A stretch of DNA of 64,000 nucleotides from DASYPQ01 sp036006425 (lineage in GTDB: Bacteria; Planctomycetota; UBA1135; GCA-002686595): assembly GCA_036006425.1 (NCBI GenBank), contig DASYPQ010000010.1, positions 62,001-126,000 on the forward strand. The letters run 5' to 3'. The notes under the pieces are model-generated. The model ran no database searches and was not told the DNA's origin. It saw only the letters and a list, made by a program, of their open reading frames with translations. Below are positions 9,254-17,442 of the stretch, one piece after another (positions within the stretch are counted from its first letter, which is position 1; each line of letters begins with the position of its first letter). Position numbers and translations under genes: made by a program.

Positions 9254-9649
9254 CTACTTCCTGGTCAGGTTCTCGAGCGTCGCCTTGAAGTTCGTCGGGT
9301 TCACGAAGCCCGACGATCCGGTCAGGAACTTCCCGTCCGCGTCGGTGAAGATCACGAACGGGAGCATCATCGCGTCCTGGAGGTTGTACGCGAGCTTCAG
9401 GACGTCGTCCTCCGTGTCGTCCGCGTCCGAGGAGAGCGCGACGAAGCCTTGCTGCAGGAGCGGAGCGATCTCGGGCCGCGGAACGACACCCTGCACGAGG
9501 GTGCGACACTGGCCTCAGGCCTCCCGCCCCATCTCGATGAAGACGAGCTTCTTCTCGGCCTTCGCCTGTGCGAGCGCGTCGGCGAAGCGCGTGTGCCAGG
9601 AGAGTGTGCCTCGGTCGTCGAAGTGCGGATGTTTTTTCGTCGCGGTCAT
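9254..9649 (-). CDS. Thioredoxin-like selenoprotein (UGQC), Sec at codon 45
   Basis: 131 residues if the TGA at 9515-9517 is read as selenocysteine. The frame runs from ATG 9649 through KLVFIEMGREA-U-GQCRTLVQ to LPFVIFTDADG (the cis-Pro region of the fold), ends in NLTRK and stops at TAG. Sec45 takes the place of the first Cys of a thioredoxin CxxC motif; Cys48 is the second. A stem-loop at 9487-9503 fits a bacterial SECIS. There is no signal peptide, so the protein is probably a cytoplasmic thiol oxidoreductase. It starts 3 nt after the prfB stop and ends 10 nt before purH. A gene predictor would give only an 80-residue stump from GTG 9496. Alternatives are a nonsense mutation or sequencing error at this one codon. 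Confidence 0.85.
9487..9503 (-). promoter_or_regulatory. Candidate SECIS element of the thioredoxin-like gene
   Basis: In the mRNA, 11 nt after the UGA, CACCCU pairs perfectly with AGGGUG around the 5-nt loop CGUGC, with a G-U pair able to extend the base. The loop carries GU and has G among its first two bases; distance, stem and loop size fit what is known of bacterial SECIS hairpins bound by SelB. The bulged U of the E. coli fdhF element is not obvious. Confidence 0.7.
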
Positions 9650-9652
9650 GTG

Positions 9653-10769
9653 TCAACTCTTCTTCGCCGGCTTGTGCGAACGCAAGTACGCCTCGATGAA
9701 CCCGTCGATCTCGCCGTCGAGCACGGCCTGGATGTTCCCGGTCTCGTGCTCGGTGCGGTGATCCTTGACCATCTGGTACGGGTGCATCACGTAGGAGCGG
9801 ATCTGGCTGCCGAAGGCGATCTCGCCCTTCTGGCCGTAGAGCTTCGCGAGCTCCGCGTCGCGCTCCGCCTCCTTCATCTGGTTCAGCTTCCCCTGCAGGA
9901 GCTTGAACGCCATCTCGCGGTTCTTGTGCTGGCTCCGCTGGCTCTGGCAGCGCACGACGATCCCCGTCGGGATGTGCGTCATGCGCACTGCCGACTCGAC
10001 CTTGTTCACGTTCTGCCCGCCGGCGCCGCCCGCGCGCATCGTGTCGACGCGGACGTCGGCTTCGTTGATCTCGATCTCCCCGACGTCCTCGATCTCGGGC
10101 GTCACGTCGACCGAAGCGAACGCCGTGTGCCGGCGCGCCTGCGCGTCGAAGGGACTGATGCGCACGAGCCGGTGCACGCCAGTCTCGGCCTTCAGGCGCC
10201 CGAACGCGTATTCCCCTTCGATCTGCAGCGTCGCCGAGCGGATCCCGCCCTCGGGTTCCTCGACGCGCTCGATCTCGGTGACCTTGTACCCCTTGCGCTC
10301 GGCCCAGCGCGCGATCATGCGCACGAGCATCGCGGCCCAGTCGCACGAGTCGACGCCGCCCGCGCCCGGAGTGAACTGCACGAACGCGCCGCTGCGGTCG
10401 TTGTGCCCCCCGAGCATGACGCGGAAATCGAGGTCCTCGATCGCCGCTTCGATCCTCGGCACGAGCCCCTCGAGGTCCGCGATCACGTGCTCCTGGCCTT
10501 CTTCCTCCCCCATCTGCCGCAGGAGGTCGTACTCGTCGAGCATGGTGGCCAGCGCCTTCACCGGCTCGACGACGCCGCGCGCGAGCTTCATCTCGGCGAC
10601 GACCTTCTGCGCGCGCTCCGGATTGCCCCAGAAGTCGGGTTGGGACTGGAGCTCCTCGATCTCCTTCAGGCGCCTCTCGTGGGAAGCGAAGTCAAAGACT
10701 CTCCTTGAGCTGGTCGAAGCGGCTGCGGAGGGAGGCGACGCGGTCGTGGAGGTCCTTGATCGATGCCAT
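9653..10769 (-). CDS. prfB: Peptide chain release factor 2, programmed +1 frameshift
   Basis: RF2 recognises UAA and UGA and triggers peptide release. The gene is in two frames: 25 codons from ATG 10769 (MASIKDLHDRVASLRSRF) end at TGA 10692-10694, and reading resumes +1 at GAC 10693 (DFASHERRLKEIEELQSQPD) to the stop at 9653, for 371 residues. The SPF anticodon-like tripeptide (RISPFDAQ) and GGQ motif (RAGGAGGQNVNK) are present. The frameshift site CTT TGA C with an upstream AAGGAG is the classical autoregulatory arrangement: low RF2 favours shifting. A TAGAAT hexamer lies 8 nt before the ATG. It is followed after 3 nt by the selenoprotein gene. Confidence 0.95.
10691..10706 (-). promoter_or_regulatory. 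prfB programmed frameshift signal
   Basis: AAG GAG AGT CTT TGA C: a Shine-Dalgarno-like AAGGAG exactly 3 nt before the slippery CTT and in-frame TGA, the spacing known for prfB +1 frameshifting. Protein similarity to RF2 switches frame precisely here. Confidence 0.93.
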
Positions 10770-10777
10770 GGGCGCGG

Positions 10778-10783
10778 ATTCTA
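10778..10783 (-). promoter_or_regulatory. Putative -10 hexamer close to the prfB start
   Basis: TAGAAT on the minus strand, 8 nt before the prfB ATG; transcription would begin at or next to the start codon. One of six starts in the window with this arrangement. No convincing -35 was seen. Confidence 0.4.
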
Positions 10784-10813
10784 GGGGATCGCCGCGGCGA
10801 TGGAACGCCCGAT

Positions 10814-12181
10814 TCAGTGCTTCTCGCGGTCGAGCAACCCCTCCGACGCGATGAGCTCGAGGACCGTCTTCTTGTCCTTCGGGACGCCGGAGCTCAGGAC
10901 CTCGCACCCGTCGGCCGTGACGAGCACGACATCCTCGATCCGGACGCCGATGCCGCTCGCGGTTTCGTAGACGCCGGGCTCGACCGTCACGACGACACCG
11001 GGCTCGAAGGGCTTCATGAAGGAACCGACGTCGTGCACCTCCATGCCGACGTAGTGCCCGGCGCCGTGCGTCATCAACTTGCCCATGTCGTGGGCCTTGA
11101 GGACCTTGCGACAGGCCGACTCCATCGTCATGAACGTCGCGCCGGGCTTCACCGAGGCGATCCCGGCGAGCTGGGCCTCGAGGACGACGTCGTAGATCTC
11201 CTCCATCCTCGCGGTGAACTTGCCGTCGACCGGCCAGCTGCGCGTGATGTCGCTCGTGTAGTGGTCGTACTCCGGCGCGTAGTCGATCAGCACGACGTCG
11301 CCGGCCTGCATCGTCCGGGTGCACGCCGAGTAGTGCAGCGAGAGGGAGTTCTTGCCCGAGCCGACGATCGCCTCGTACGCCGGACCGTCGGCGCCCTCGC
11401 GCCGGTGGATGAAGGTCATCAAGGACTCGAGGTCCCATTCGCCGATGCCGGGGCGCGTCGAACGCATCGCCTCCGTCATCGCGACCGCGCCGGCGCGCGA
11501 GGCGTTGCGCAGGGCTTCGATCTCCTCGGGCATCTTGACCCGGCGCAGCTCCCCGAGGACCTTCTGCGTGTCGCGCACTTCGACGCCGAACTGCTTCTCG
11601 AGCGCGGCCTTGAGCGCCTTCTCCCGGCTGAGCCGGCCGTCGAGCGGATCGCCCTCGACGTCGTGGTTGTACTGCTCCGCCTGGTCCGAGGACGAGCCGA
11701 GGCCGACGTACGGCTCCATCGAGATCCAGGCGATCTTCGTCGAGGCCGTCATCTCCTTGAGCGTCGGCACGAGCGCGGTGATCGAGCGGATGTCCTCGAA
11801 CCCGGTGAGCTCCTTCACCCAAGCGTCGCCCGTGTCCCAGCGCTCGCCGTTCCACATCTCCGCCATCGGATTCGCGTCGGGGAGGAAGAGGATCTGCTTC
11901 TTCGTCTTCACGTCCATCACGAGCGCCGCGTCGGGGCTCTCGACGCCGGTCAGGTACCAGAAGGTCTTGTCCTGGTGGAACGGCACGTACTCGCGCGGCG
12001 GCGGGAGCCCGCGGACGACGACGACGCCGTCCTCGAGCTTCGCGAGCAGCGCGGCGCGCCGCCCGGCGTGGAAGGCGGCGCCGAGGCCGCACTTCCGGGT
12101 GCGATCGGCAGCGTGCGCGTCGACGCCCGACACGGAAAGGGCGAGCAGGCATCCAAGGAAAACCGTCGGCATCTTCGACAT
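10814..12181 (-). CDS. Exported M24 family Xaa-Pro aminopeptidase
   Basis: 455 residues. A signal peptide (VFLGCLLALSVSGVDAHA) precedes an aminopeptidase P N-terminal domain and a pita-bread M24 catalytic domain. The metal ligands are visible: VLIDYAPEYDHYTSD (two Asp), GAGHYVGMEVHD (His), VEPGVY (Glu) and VRIEDVVLV (Glu). The family removes N-terminal residues before proline; the signal peptide suggests it works outside the cytoplasm, which is not the usual site for PepP. GAGGAG lies 10 nt before the ATG. It is last in an apparent minus-strand operon with the membrane protein and M1 peptidase, so a shared role in peptide breakdown is plausible. Confidence 0.9.
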   Translation of the reverse strand: MSKMPTVFLGCLLALSVSGVDAHAADRTRKCGLGAAFHAGRRAALLAKLEDGVVVVRGLPPPREYVPFHQDKTFWYLTGVESPDAALVMDVKTKKQILFLPDANPMAEMWNGERWDTGDAWVKELTGFEDIRSITALVPTLKEMTASTKIAWISMEPYVGLGSSSDQAEQYNHDVEGDPLDGRLSREKALKAALEKQFGVEVRDTQKVLGELRRVKMPEEIEALRNASRAGAVAMTEAMRSTRPGIGEWDLESLMTFIHRREGADGPAYEAIVGSGKNSLSLHYSACTRTMQAGDVVLIDYAPEYDHYTSDITRSWPVDGKFTARMEEIYDVVLEAQLAGIASVKPGATFMTMESACRKVLKAHDMGKLMTHGAGHYVGMEVHDVGSFMKPFEPGVVVTVEPGVYETASGIGVRIEDVVLVTADGCEVLSSGVPKDKKTVLELIASEGLLDREKH

Positions 12182-12199
12182 CGTCGCGAAGCTCCTCGT

Positions 12200-13228
12200 C
12201 TAGAGAGACATCCCGTACTCGTCCCCGCCGAGCGGATAGCGCGGACCGCCTTCGGGTCCGATGCTCGCACGCCACGGGTCCGGCCGCGAGATCGGTCGCA
12301 CGACTTCGCGGCTGACCTGGATCGCGGCGTGGTACCGGGCCCCGCGGAGGACGACGCGCCACAGGAGCGCGATCTGACCGAGCGCGAGGAGGATCCCGAC
12401 GCCCGCGAAGGCCGAGCCGCTCGCGACCGCGCCCTCGACGGCGCGCGCCAGCATCCCGGCGCCGACGAGGAGCGCCGCCTCGAGGAGGAAGAGCGCGATG
12501 AAGGGTCGCAGCGTCTTCACCGGGTGGCGCAGCATCGTGAACGCGGTGCAGATCCCCGCCCAGACGGCGGAGGCGGTGTCGTGGAGCGCGAGCCGCGTGC
12601 GCGTGTAGTCGCCCCAGACGAGGAGGAGCCCGACCGCGAGGGCGTAGACCGCCTGCTGGATCCCGCGCACGAGGAACGCGGTCCACTCGGACGTGAACGT
12701 CTCGAGGCGATCGACGTCGTTCGCCGGCACGCGGCACACGCCCTTGAGGACGATCGTCTTCCACGCCGGCCCGTGCACGAGCCAGCTCAGGAACGCGAGG
12801 ACGACGACGGTGAGCACCGTGAGCCTCGCGAAGCGCCAGAAGTAGCGCGCTCCGCCGAGGAAGAAGCGACGCAGCGAATGACCCTCGGTGCGCTCGAGGA
12901 ACACCTGCAGCCAACCGCCCGCGCTGAACGTGCCGAAGAGGATCGCGAGGACCGCGAGCACGGCTCCGATCGCGCCGGTCGCGTCGTCGAGGCGCTCGAT
13001 CTCGTGCCGGTGATCGAACCGGAAGTACGGACCCAGGTTGCCGAAGAGACTCCCGGGCTCGTAGCGGTGCCCGATCGCCCCTGTGAGCCAGCCGTGGAGC
13101 ATCAGCGCCGGCGCGAGCGCGAGCAGGGCCTCGAGCGCCCACACGACGAGCCACAGCGGCGGCCGACCGAGCGCGGCGCGGAGCGCCGTGAACGAGATCG
13201 GTTGGCCCGACGAGCGCGCGTCAGCCAC
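12200..13228 (-). CDS. Multi-pass membrane protein of unknown function
   Basis: 342 residues with about six hydrophobic segments (for example WALEALLALAPALML, AVLAVLAILFGTF, LTVLTVVVLAFLSWLV, ALAVGLLLVWG, GILLALGQIALLW). No catalytic or transport motif was recognised. The C-terminal 45 residues are polar and should be cytosolic or periplasmic. Its start overlaps the last 8 nt of the M1 peptidase gene, implying translational coupling, and the M24 peptidase starts 18 nt after its stop. It may support one of these peptidases, but that rests on position only. Confidence 0.72.
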   Translation of the reverse strand: MADARSSGQPISFTALRAALGRPPLWLVVWALEALLALAPALMLHGWLTGAIGHRYEPGSLFGNLGPYFRFDHRHEIERLDDATGAIGAVLAVLAILFGTFSAGGWLQVFLERTEGHSLRRFFLGGARYFWRFARLTVLTVVVLAFLSWLVHGPAWKTIVLKGVCRVPANDVDRLETFTSEWTAFLVRGIQQAVYALAVGLLLVWGDYTRTRLALHDTASAVWAGICTAFTMLRHPVKTLRPFIALFLLEAALLVGAGMLARAVEGAVASGSAFAGVGILLALGQIALLWRVVLRGARYHAAIQVSREVVRPISRPDPWRASIGPEGGPRYPLGGDEYGMSL

Positions 13229-15482
13229 CGAGACCTCCGTACCAGTGGAGCACGTGCGCGCACTGCTCGAACGCGCGCTCCGCCCAGCGGATCGGCGTGC
13301 GCTCGTCGACCGCGTCGAACCACTGGTTGTCGGAGAGGTCCTTGTCGAAGTCGTAGACGCGATCGGGGTCGAGCACGGCGGAGACGAGCTTCTTCGCGGA
13401 GACCTCGCGGCCCTCGAGAGGCTTCCACCAGGTCGTGCGCGCCTGCTCTTCGCGCGACCAGAAGAGGCTCTCGCCCGTGCCGTCGGCGTACTTCAGCGCG
13501 AGCTTCAACGGGAGGAGCAGGGTCCCCTTCCTCCGCACGAGGAGGTTCACGCGCCAAGGGCCGTCCTCCGCCGCGGGTTTCTCGGTCGCGGCATCCAGGG
13601 CCTTCCATTCGCCCGCGGCGTCGAGGAACCAGCCGCTCGGCTTCGACTCGGCCTTCTGCGCGACCTCGATGCCCCAGTCGACGGTGGCCGTCCCCCGGAA
13701 CACCGAGTCGAAGAACCAGGAGATGTCGCCCGTCTGCGCTCCCTCCGCGAACGCCTCGAAGAAGTCCTGCGGGTACGGATGCCCGTAGCGCCAGCGCTCC
13801 GAGTACAGACGCATCCCGCGCACGAAGCCCTCCCACCCGACCATGTTCGCGAGCGATCGCAGAGCGCTCGCCGTCCTCCGGTAGCTGTTCGTGCGGTAGC
13901 TCGCGCGGTCGGCGTAGCGCCACCCCGGCGTGTCGACGGGATCCGTGTCGGGATCCTGGAGGTAGCCGCTGCGATCGCTCGCGCGCGGCTCCTCGATCTC
14001 CGTCCCGAACGAGAGCATCGGCTGGTTCCTCCACCAGTCGAGGTAGCCCGAGCCGCGGATCGGGTCGACGACGTGGCCGTGAGGGAAGGACCAGCGGCGC
14101 AAGGCGAGAGCGTCGGCGACGACGCCGCCGCCCGGCTCGCGCGCGGCGTCGATGCCGACGAACGGGAACCCGCCGAAGTCGTGCGTGCGCCTCGACACGT
14201 GGTACTCGCGCGCGAGCGCCTCGTTCTGCGTGAAGGTGTTGAAGCCCTCGTCGAGCCACGCCGCCTCGAACTCGTTGTTGCCGACGAGCCCGTACCAGAA
14301 CTGGTGGCCGCACTCGTGCACGGTCACGCTCTCGGGCGTCAGCGCGTCGACGGTCGCGAGCACGCGCGAGCCCGCCGTGAAGAGCGTCGGGTACTCCATT
14401 CCGCCCGCGGCGCCGGCGCCGTACGCGGGATCGACGACCGTGACGTGCTCGTACGGGTACGGGCCGAACCACAGGCCGTAGAAGAAGAGCGCCGTGGAGG
14501 CCGCGTGGAAGTGGCGCTCGGCCTGGTCCGCGTGCTCGGGATGGAGGAGGACCGTGACGCGGACGTCGCGCGCCCGGATCTCCTCGAGCCCTCGGCCGAG
14601 CGCGAGCGCCGTGTTCGCGACGTCGTCGGGATAGCGCGCGGCCCAATCGTCGTACCGGAAGTCCCGCTCGAAGACCTCGTACCGCGGATCCGCCGTCCAC
14701 GCGAAATCGTGGACGACCGGATGCTTGCCGGTCGAGTCCGTCAGGAGCTGGTCCTTCTCGGTCGGCGCGACGAAGCGCGCGACGACGCGGCCGTTCTCGA
14801 CGCGCTCCTCCTCCGCGGGAGCTCCCGATGCGCCGATCTTGCCCGCGTACTCGGCGGGAAGGTCGAGCGTCACGTCGTACGTGCCGTAGTCGGAGAAGAA
14901 CTCCGTGTTGGCGTGGAACTGGTGGCAGTTCCAGCCGTTGGACGACTCGTACACGCCGAGCTTCGGGAACCACTGGACGATGAAGAGGAAGCCGTCCTTC
15001 TGCCCCGTCCGCCGGCGCACGCGCGGGATGCGCGCGTCCCAGTGGATCGTGACGGAAGCGGTCTCGCCCGGATGGACGGGCTTCGGCAGCTGGACGCTGA
15101 AGACCGTGTGGTCGTCCTCGTTGTGGTCGTCGGCGGTGCGCCAGCGCATCGTGCCGAGCACGTCGACGCCGTCGACCTGCACGGCGGAGACGTGCTGCCA
15201 ACCCCACTCGTCGCTGTTCTCCGCCGCGCCCAGATCGCCGCCGGCCTCGCGCAGGTGCGTCGACTGGTTGTTCGCGAACGCGTTCCAGTAGAGGTGGAAC
15301 CAGAGGTCGGGGACGTCGTCGCGGCTCTCGTTGCGCCAGAGGATCGTCTCCTCGCCGAGGAGCGCGTGCGCGGGCACGTCGGCGCGCGCCTGGATCCGGT
15401 AGTCGACGCGGCAGGATCGGTCCTCGCCCGCCTGGCCCGCGGCAGACGTTGCGAGCAGAAGGACGGCGATGAGGCCACGCAC
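13221..15482 (-). CDS. M1 family zinc metallopeptidase, exported
   Basis: 753 residues from GTG 15482, chosen because a signal peptide starts there (RGLIAVLLLATSAAGQ); the open frame extends upstream through implausible sequence. The gluzincin motif HECGHQFWYG, with the downstream Glu in AAWLDEGFNTF about 19 residues later, supplies the zinc ligands. The exopeptidase GxMEN equivalent reads GGMEYPT, so the N-terminal recognition Asn is replaced. The N-terminal beta-rich domain is typical of M1. It probably cleaves peptides in the periplasm or outside the cell. First gene of a minus-strand operon, divergent from the signalling cluster, with a 17-bp palindrome in the shared promoter region. Confidence 0.88.
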   Translation of the reverse strand: MRGLIAVLLLATSAAGQAGEDRSCRVDYRIQARADVPAHALLGEETILWRNESRDDVPDLWFHLYWNAFANNQSTHLREAGGDLGAAENSDEWGWQHVSAVQVDGVDVLGTMRWRTADDHNEDDHTVFSVQLPKPVHPGETASVTIHWDARIPRVRRRTGQKDGFLFIVQWFPKLGVYESSNGWNCHQFHANTEFFSDYGTYDVTLDLPAEYAGKIGASGAPAEEERVENGRVVARFVAPTEKDQLLTDSTGKHPVVHDFAWTADPRYEVFERDFRYDDWAARYPDDVANTALALGRGLEEIRARDVRVTVLLHPEHADQAERHFHAASTALFFYGLWFGPYPYEHVTVVDPAYGAGAAGGMEYPTLFTAGSRVLATVDALTPESVTVHECGHQFWYGLVGNNEFEAAWLDEGFNTFTQNEALAREYHVSRRTHDFGGFPFVGIDAAREPGGGVVADALALRRWSFPHGHVVDPIRGSGYLDWWRNQPMLSFGTEIEEPRASDRSGYLQDPDTDPVDTPGWRYADRASYRTNSYRRTASALRSLANMVGWEGFVRGMRLYSERWRYGHPYPQDFFEAFAEGAQTGDISWFFDSVFRGTATVDWGIEVAQKAESKPSGWFLDAAGEWKALDAATEKPAAEDGPWRVNLLVRRKGTLLLPLKLALKYADGTGESLFWSREEQARTTWWKPLEGREVSAKKLVSAVLDPDRVYDFDKDLSDNQWFDAVDERTPIRWAERAFEQCAHVLHWYGGLGG

Positions 15483-15630
15483 GGCGGCGTGGATGATGAA
15501 GGGACCCCTGGAGGCCGGCAAGGGCGCAGGGTTCCGACCCCGGGGAATGCAGCGCCCGGGCCGGAAAGAACTGGCGGAATCGGCTTCCGCGCCATCAAGG
15601 GCCGCCCGCCGCGAGGACGAAAGGACTTCT

Positions 15631-15647
15631 GTCCAAGGGCCTTGGAC
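15631..15647. promoter_or_regulatory. 17-bp perfect palindrome, candidate operator
   Basis: GTCCAAGG-G-CCTTGGAC, an 8-1-8 inverted repeat 20 bp before the histidine kinase-like gene and in the region shared with the divergent M1 peptidase. Size and position suit a dimeric regulator; none is identified. Confidence 0.4.
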
Positions 15648-15666
15648 CGAAAAGGCTTTCCGACTC

Positions 15667-16335
15667 ATGCAGGCCGCGCGTCCCCAGAACAACCACTTCT
15701 CCGCCGACTCGCAGATCTCGTCCGCGGCAGCGCACGGCGTCCGGGCTCCCCTCGCCGCTCTGCGCGCCTCGATGGAAGCGCTCGCCCACGGCCTCGACTC
15801 GACCGATCCGCGCTCCACGACCGTGCGCGGCGCCCTCGACGAGGTCGTCCGCCTCGGACACGAGATGCAGACGCTGCTCGACTACGCGCTGCCGCTCGCG
15901 CTCCAGCCGATGTCGTGCTCCCTGCGCGAGATCGTCTGCTCGGCCGTCGACGGCGTCGGTCCCGCACGCCGTGCTTCGGTCTGGGTCGCGGTCGAGAACC
16001 GGAGGGCGCGCCTCGAGGTCGACGGCCCGCTCCTCTCGCGCACGCTCTCGCGCCTGATCGACTGCGCCGTGGCGGACGCGCACGGCCCGGTGCTCCTGCG
16101 AGCGCGCGTCGACGGCGCGGACGCCGTCTTCGCGGTCGTCCAGGGCGAAGTCCGCGCGTCGAGCGGCGCCGACTCCTGCCTGAAATCGACCTCGGTCACT
16201 TCGATGCTCGGCCTTGTCCTCGCTCGCCGCGATGCCGAGCGCATGGGAGGGAGCTTCACGTTCCGTCGCGGAGAGAACGGCCGCATCGTCTCCGAGATCC
16301 GCTTCCAAGGCTCCGCGACCGGCACGGCGGCCTGA
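15667..16335 (+). CDS. Histidine kinase-like protein with eroded ATP-binding motifs
   Basis: 222 residues from ATG 15667. A short dimerisation/phosphoacceptor helix is visible with His23 in AAHGVRAPLAAL, close to the usual H-box. The following 150 residues look like an HATPase_c domain, but the N-box reads SRLIDCAVADAHG, lacking the usual Asn, and the G1 motif is not recognisable; the distal GLVLARRDAERMGGSF resembles the G2 box. No sensor or membrane segment is present, so it would be cytoplasmic. It is 6 nt upstream of the next signalling gene. A true kinase is doubtful; it may act as a partner or phosphotransfer protein. Confidence 0.62.
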   Translation: MQAARPQNNHFSADSQISSAAAHGVRAPLAALRASMEALAHGLDSTDPRSTTVRGALDEVVRLGHEMQTLLDYALPLALQPMSCSLREIVCSAVDGVGPARRASVWVAVENRRARLEVDGPLLSRTLSRLIDCAVADAHGPVLLRARVDGADAVFAVVQGEVRASSGADSCLKSTSVTSMLGLVLARRDAERMGGSFTFRRGENGRIVSEIRFQGSATGTAA

Positions 16336-16341
16336 TCCTCG

Positions 16342-17328
16342 ATGTCCCTCACGGTCCTCATCGTCGAAGGCGGAGAGCCGATCACGGAGGCGCTGGCGCG
16401 CACCCTCGCGCGCCGCGGCCACCGCGTCGCGACCGCCGGGAGCGCCGAGAAGGCGCTCCAGCTCCCCGTGCCGGACGTCTTCGTGTGCGCCTCCCAGCTC
16501 CCCGGCGCCGGCGGCCTCGACCTGCTCGCGGCGATCCAGCAGCGCGGGGACGCGGCGCGCGTCGTCCTCCTGCTCGGCGAGCCCACCGTCGACGAGTGCC
16601 TGCACGCGCTCCGCTTGGGCGCGACCGAGCTTCTCGCGAGGCCCTTCCGGCTCTCCGAGCTCGTCCGCGCCGTCGAAGGCAGGCGGCATCCGCCTCTGCC
16701 GCGGCCCGCCGAGCCTCCCCGCACCCTGGAGCATGGCTATCCGAGGTCGCAGGAGAGCGTCGTCCGCTGTGCGCGCGATCTCGCGGCTTTCGCGCTCTCC
16801 CACGGCGTCCCGCCCTCGACCCGGGCGCGCATCGCGGGCGCCGCCGTCGAGATCGTCGACAACGCGGTCCGCCACGGGCAGCTCCCCCTCCACGCCGCGA
16901 TCCACGTCCAGGCCGAGATCGAGCGACGCTCGTTCCAGCTGCGGATCCGCGACTCCGGAGCCGGCTTCGACGCGGCGCTCGCGCTCGCCGCGGGACGACC
17001 GGGTCCGGCGCAGACAGGGCTCGCCCGCGCGGCGGCTCTCAGCGAGACCATCCGTATCCGCACCGCTCCCGGCGCCGGGACCGAAGTGGATCTCTCGTTT
17101 TCAACGTTCGGTGCGAGCCTCGCAGGCGGCCTGCGCGATCTCTCCGAGGTCGACTTCCTGTTCCCGGGAGAGGTCCGGGGTTTCGTGAAGACTCTCCTCG
17201 AGGGCAGCACTCCTGATGTCGACGGAATCTCCCCCGCTGTCGCCGTCGTCATCGGCCGCCTGCTCGCCGGACCCGACCCCTGCGCTGACGCGACAGCGCG
17301 CGCCGGGATAGGATCTCCCCGTTCCTGA
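16342..17328 (+). CDS. Pseudo-receiver fused to HATPase domain
   Basis: 328 residues. Residues 1-115 have a response-regulator fold pattern (TVLIVEGGEP at the start, ARPFRLSEL at the end), but the acidic pocket is gone: EGGE replaces the paired Asp, Ala50 sits where the phospho-Asp should be (VFVCASQLPG), and Arg replaces the conserved Lys. Residues about 130-250 carry a better-kept HATPase_c domain with VEIVDNAVRHG (N-box) and RDSGAGFD (G1), similar to RsbW-like anti-sigma kinases. The C-terminal 75 residues are unassigned. It lies between a kinase-like gene and an NtrC-like gene, so it probably relays by protein contact. Confidence 0.7.
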   Translation: MSLTVLIVEGGEPITEALARTLARRGHRVATAGSAEKALQLPVPDVFVCASQLPGAGGLDLLAAIQQRGDAARVVLLLGEPTVDECLHALRLGATELLARPFRLSELVRAVEGRRHPPLPRPAEPPRTLEHGYPRSQESVVRCARDLAAFALSHGVPPSTRARIAGAAVEIVDNAVRHGQLPLHAAIHVQAEIERRSFQLRIRDSGAGFDAALALAAGRPGPAQTGLARAAALSETIRIRTAPGAGTEVDLSFSTFGASLAGGLRDLSEVDFLFPGEVRGFVKTLLEGSTPDVDGISPAVAVVIGRLLAGPDPCADATARAGIGSPRS

Positions 17329-17344
17329 GATGAGCTCGCGCAAT

Positions 17345-17350
17345 TACAAT
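17345..17350 (+). promoter_or_regulatory. Possible -10 box before the NtrC-like gene
   Basis: TACAAT in an AT-rich patch (AATTACAATTTCC) within an otherwise very GC-rich 114-bp gap; TTCCTG lies 17 bp upstream as a weak -35. It could allow separate transcription of the NtrC-like gene. Confidence 0.3.
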
Positions 17351-17442
17351 TTCCTGTCTCGCGCTGTGGGCACCGCCGAACGCTCCACGTCGGGCCCCGA
17401 CCTCCGCACGCACCCCCGCCACGCCGCCCTGCGAGTCCGACC

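Noticed and set aside
9254..9496. An 80-residue gene starting at GTG 9496
   Set aside because: It lacks the first half of the thioredoxin fold. The full frame from 9649 with TGA read as Sec explains the sequence on both sides.
10691..10706. prfB as a frameshifted pseudogene
   Set aside because: CTT TGA C with a correctly spaced AAGGAG is the known programmed frameshift site, and both halves are conserved.
10763..14233. Very long open frame on the plus strand (over 1100 codons), and similar ones at 13083-17216 and 7603-9288
   Set aside because: Arg/Ala/Pro-rich translations opposite clearly conserved genes; these are antisense shadows caused by high GC.
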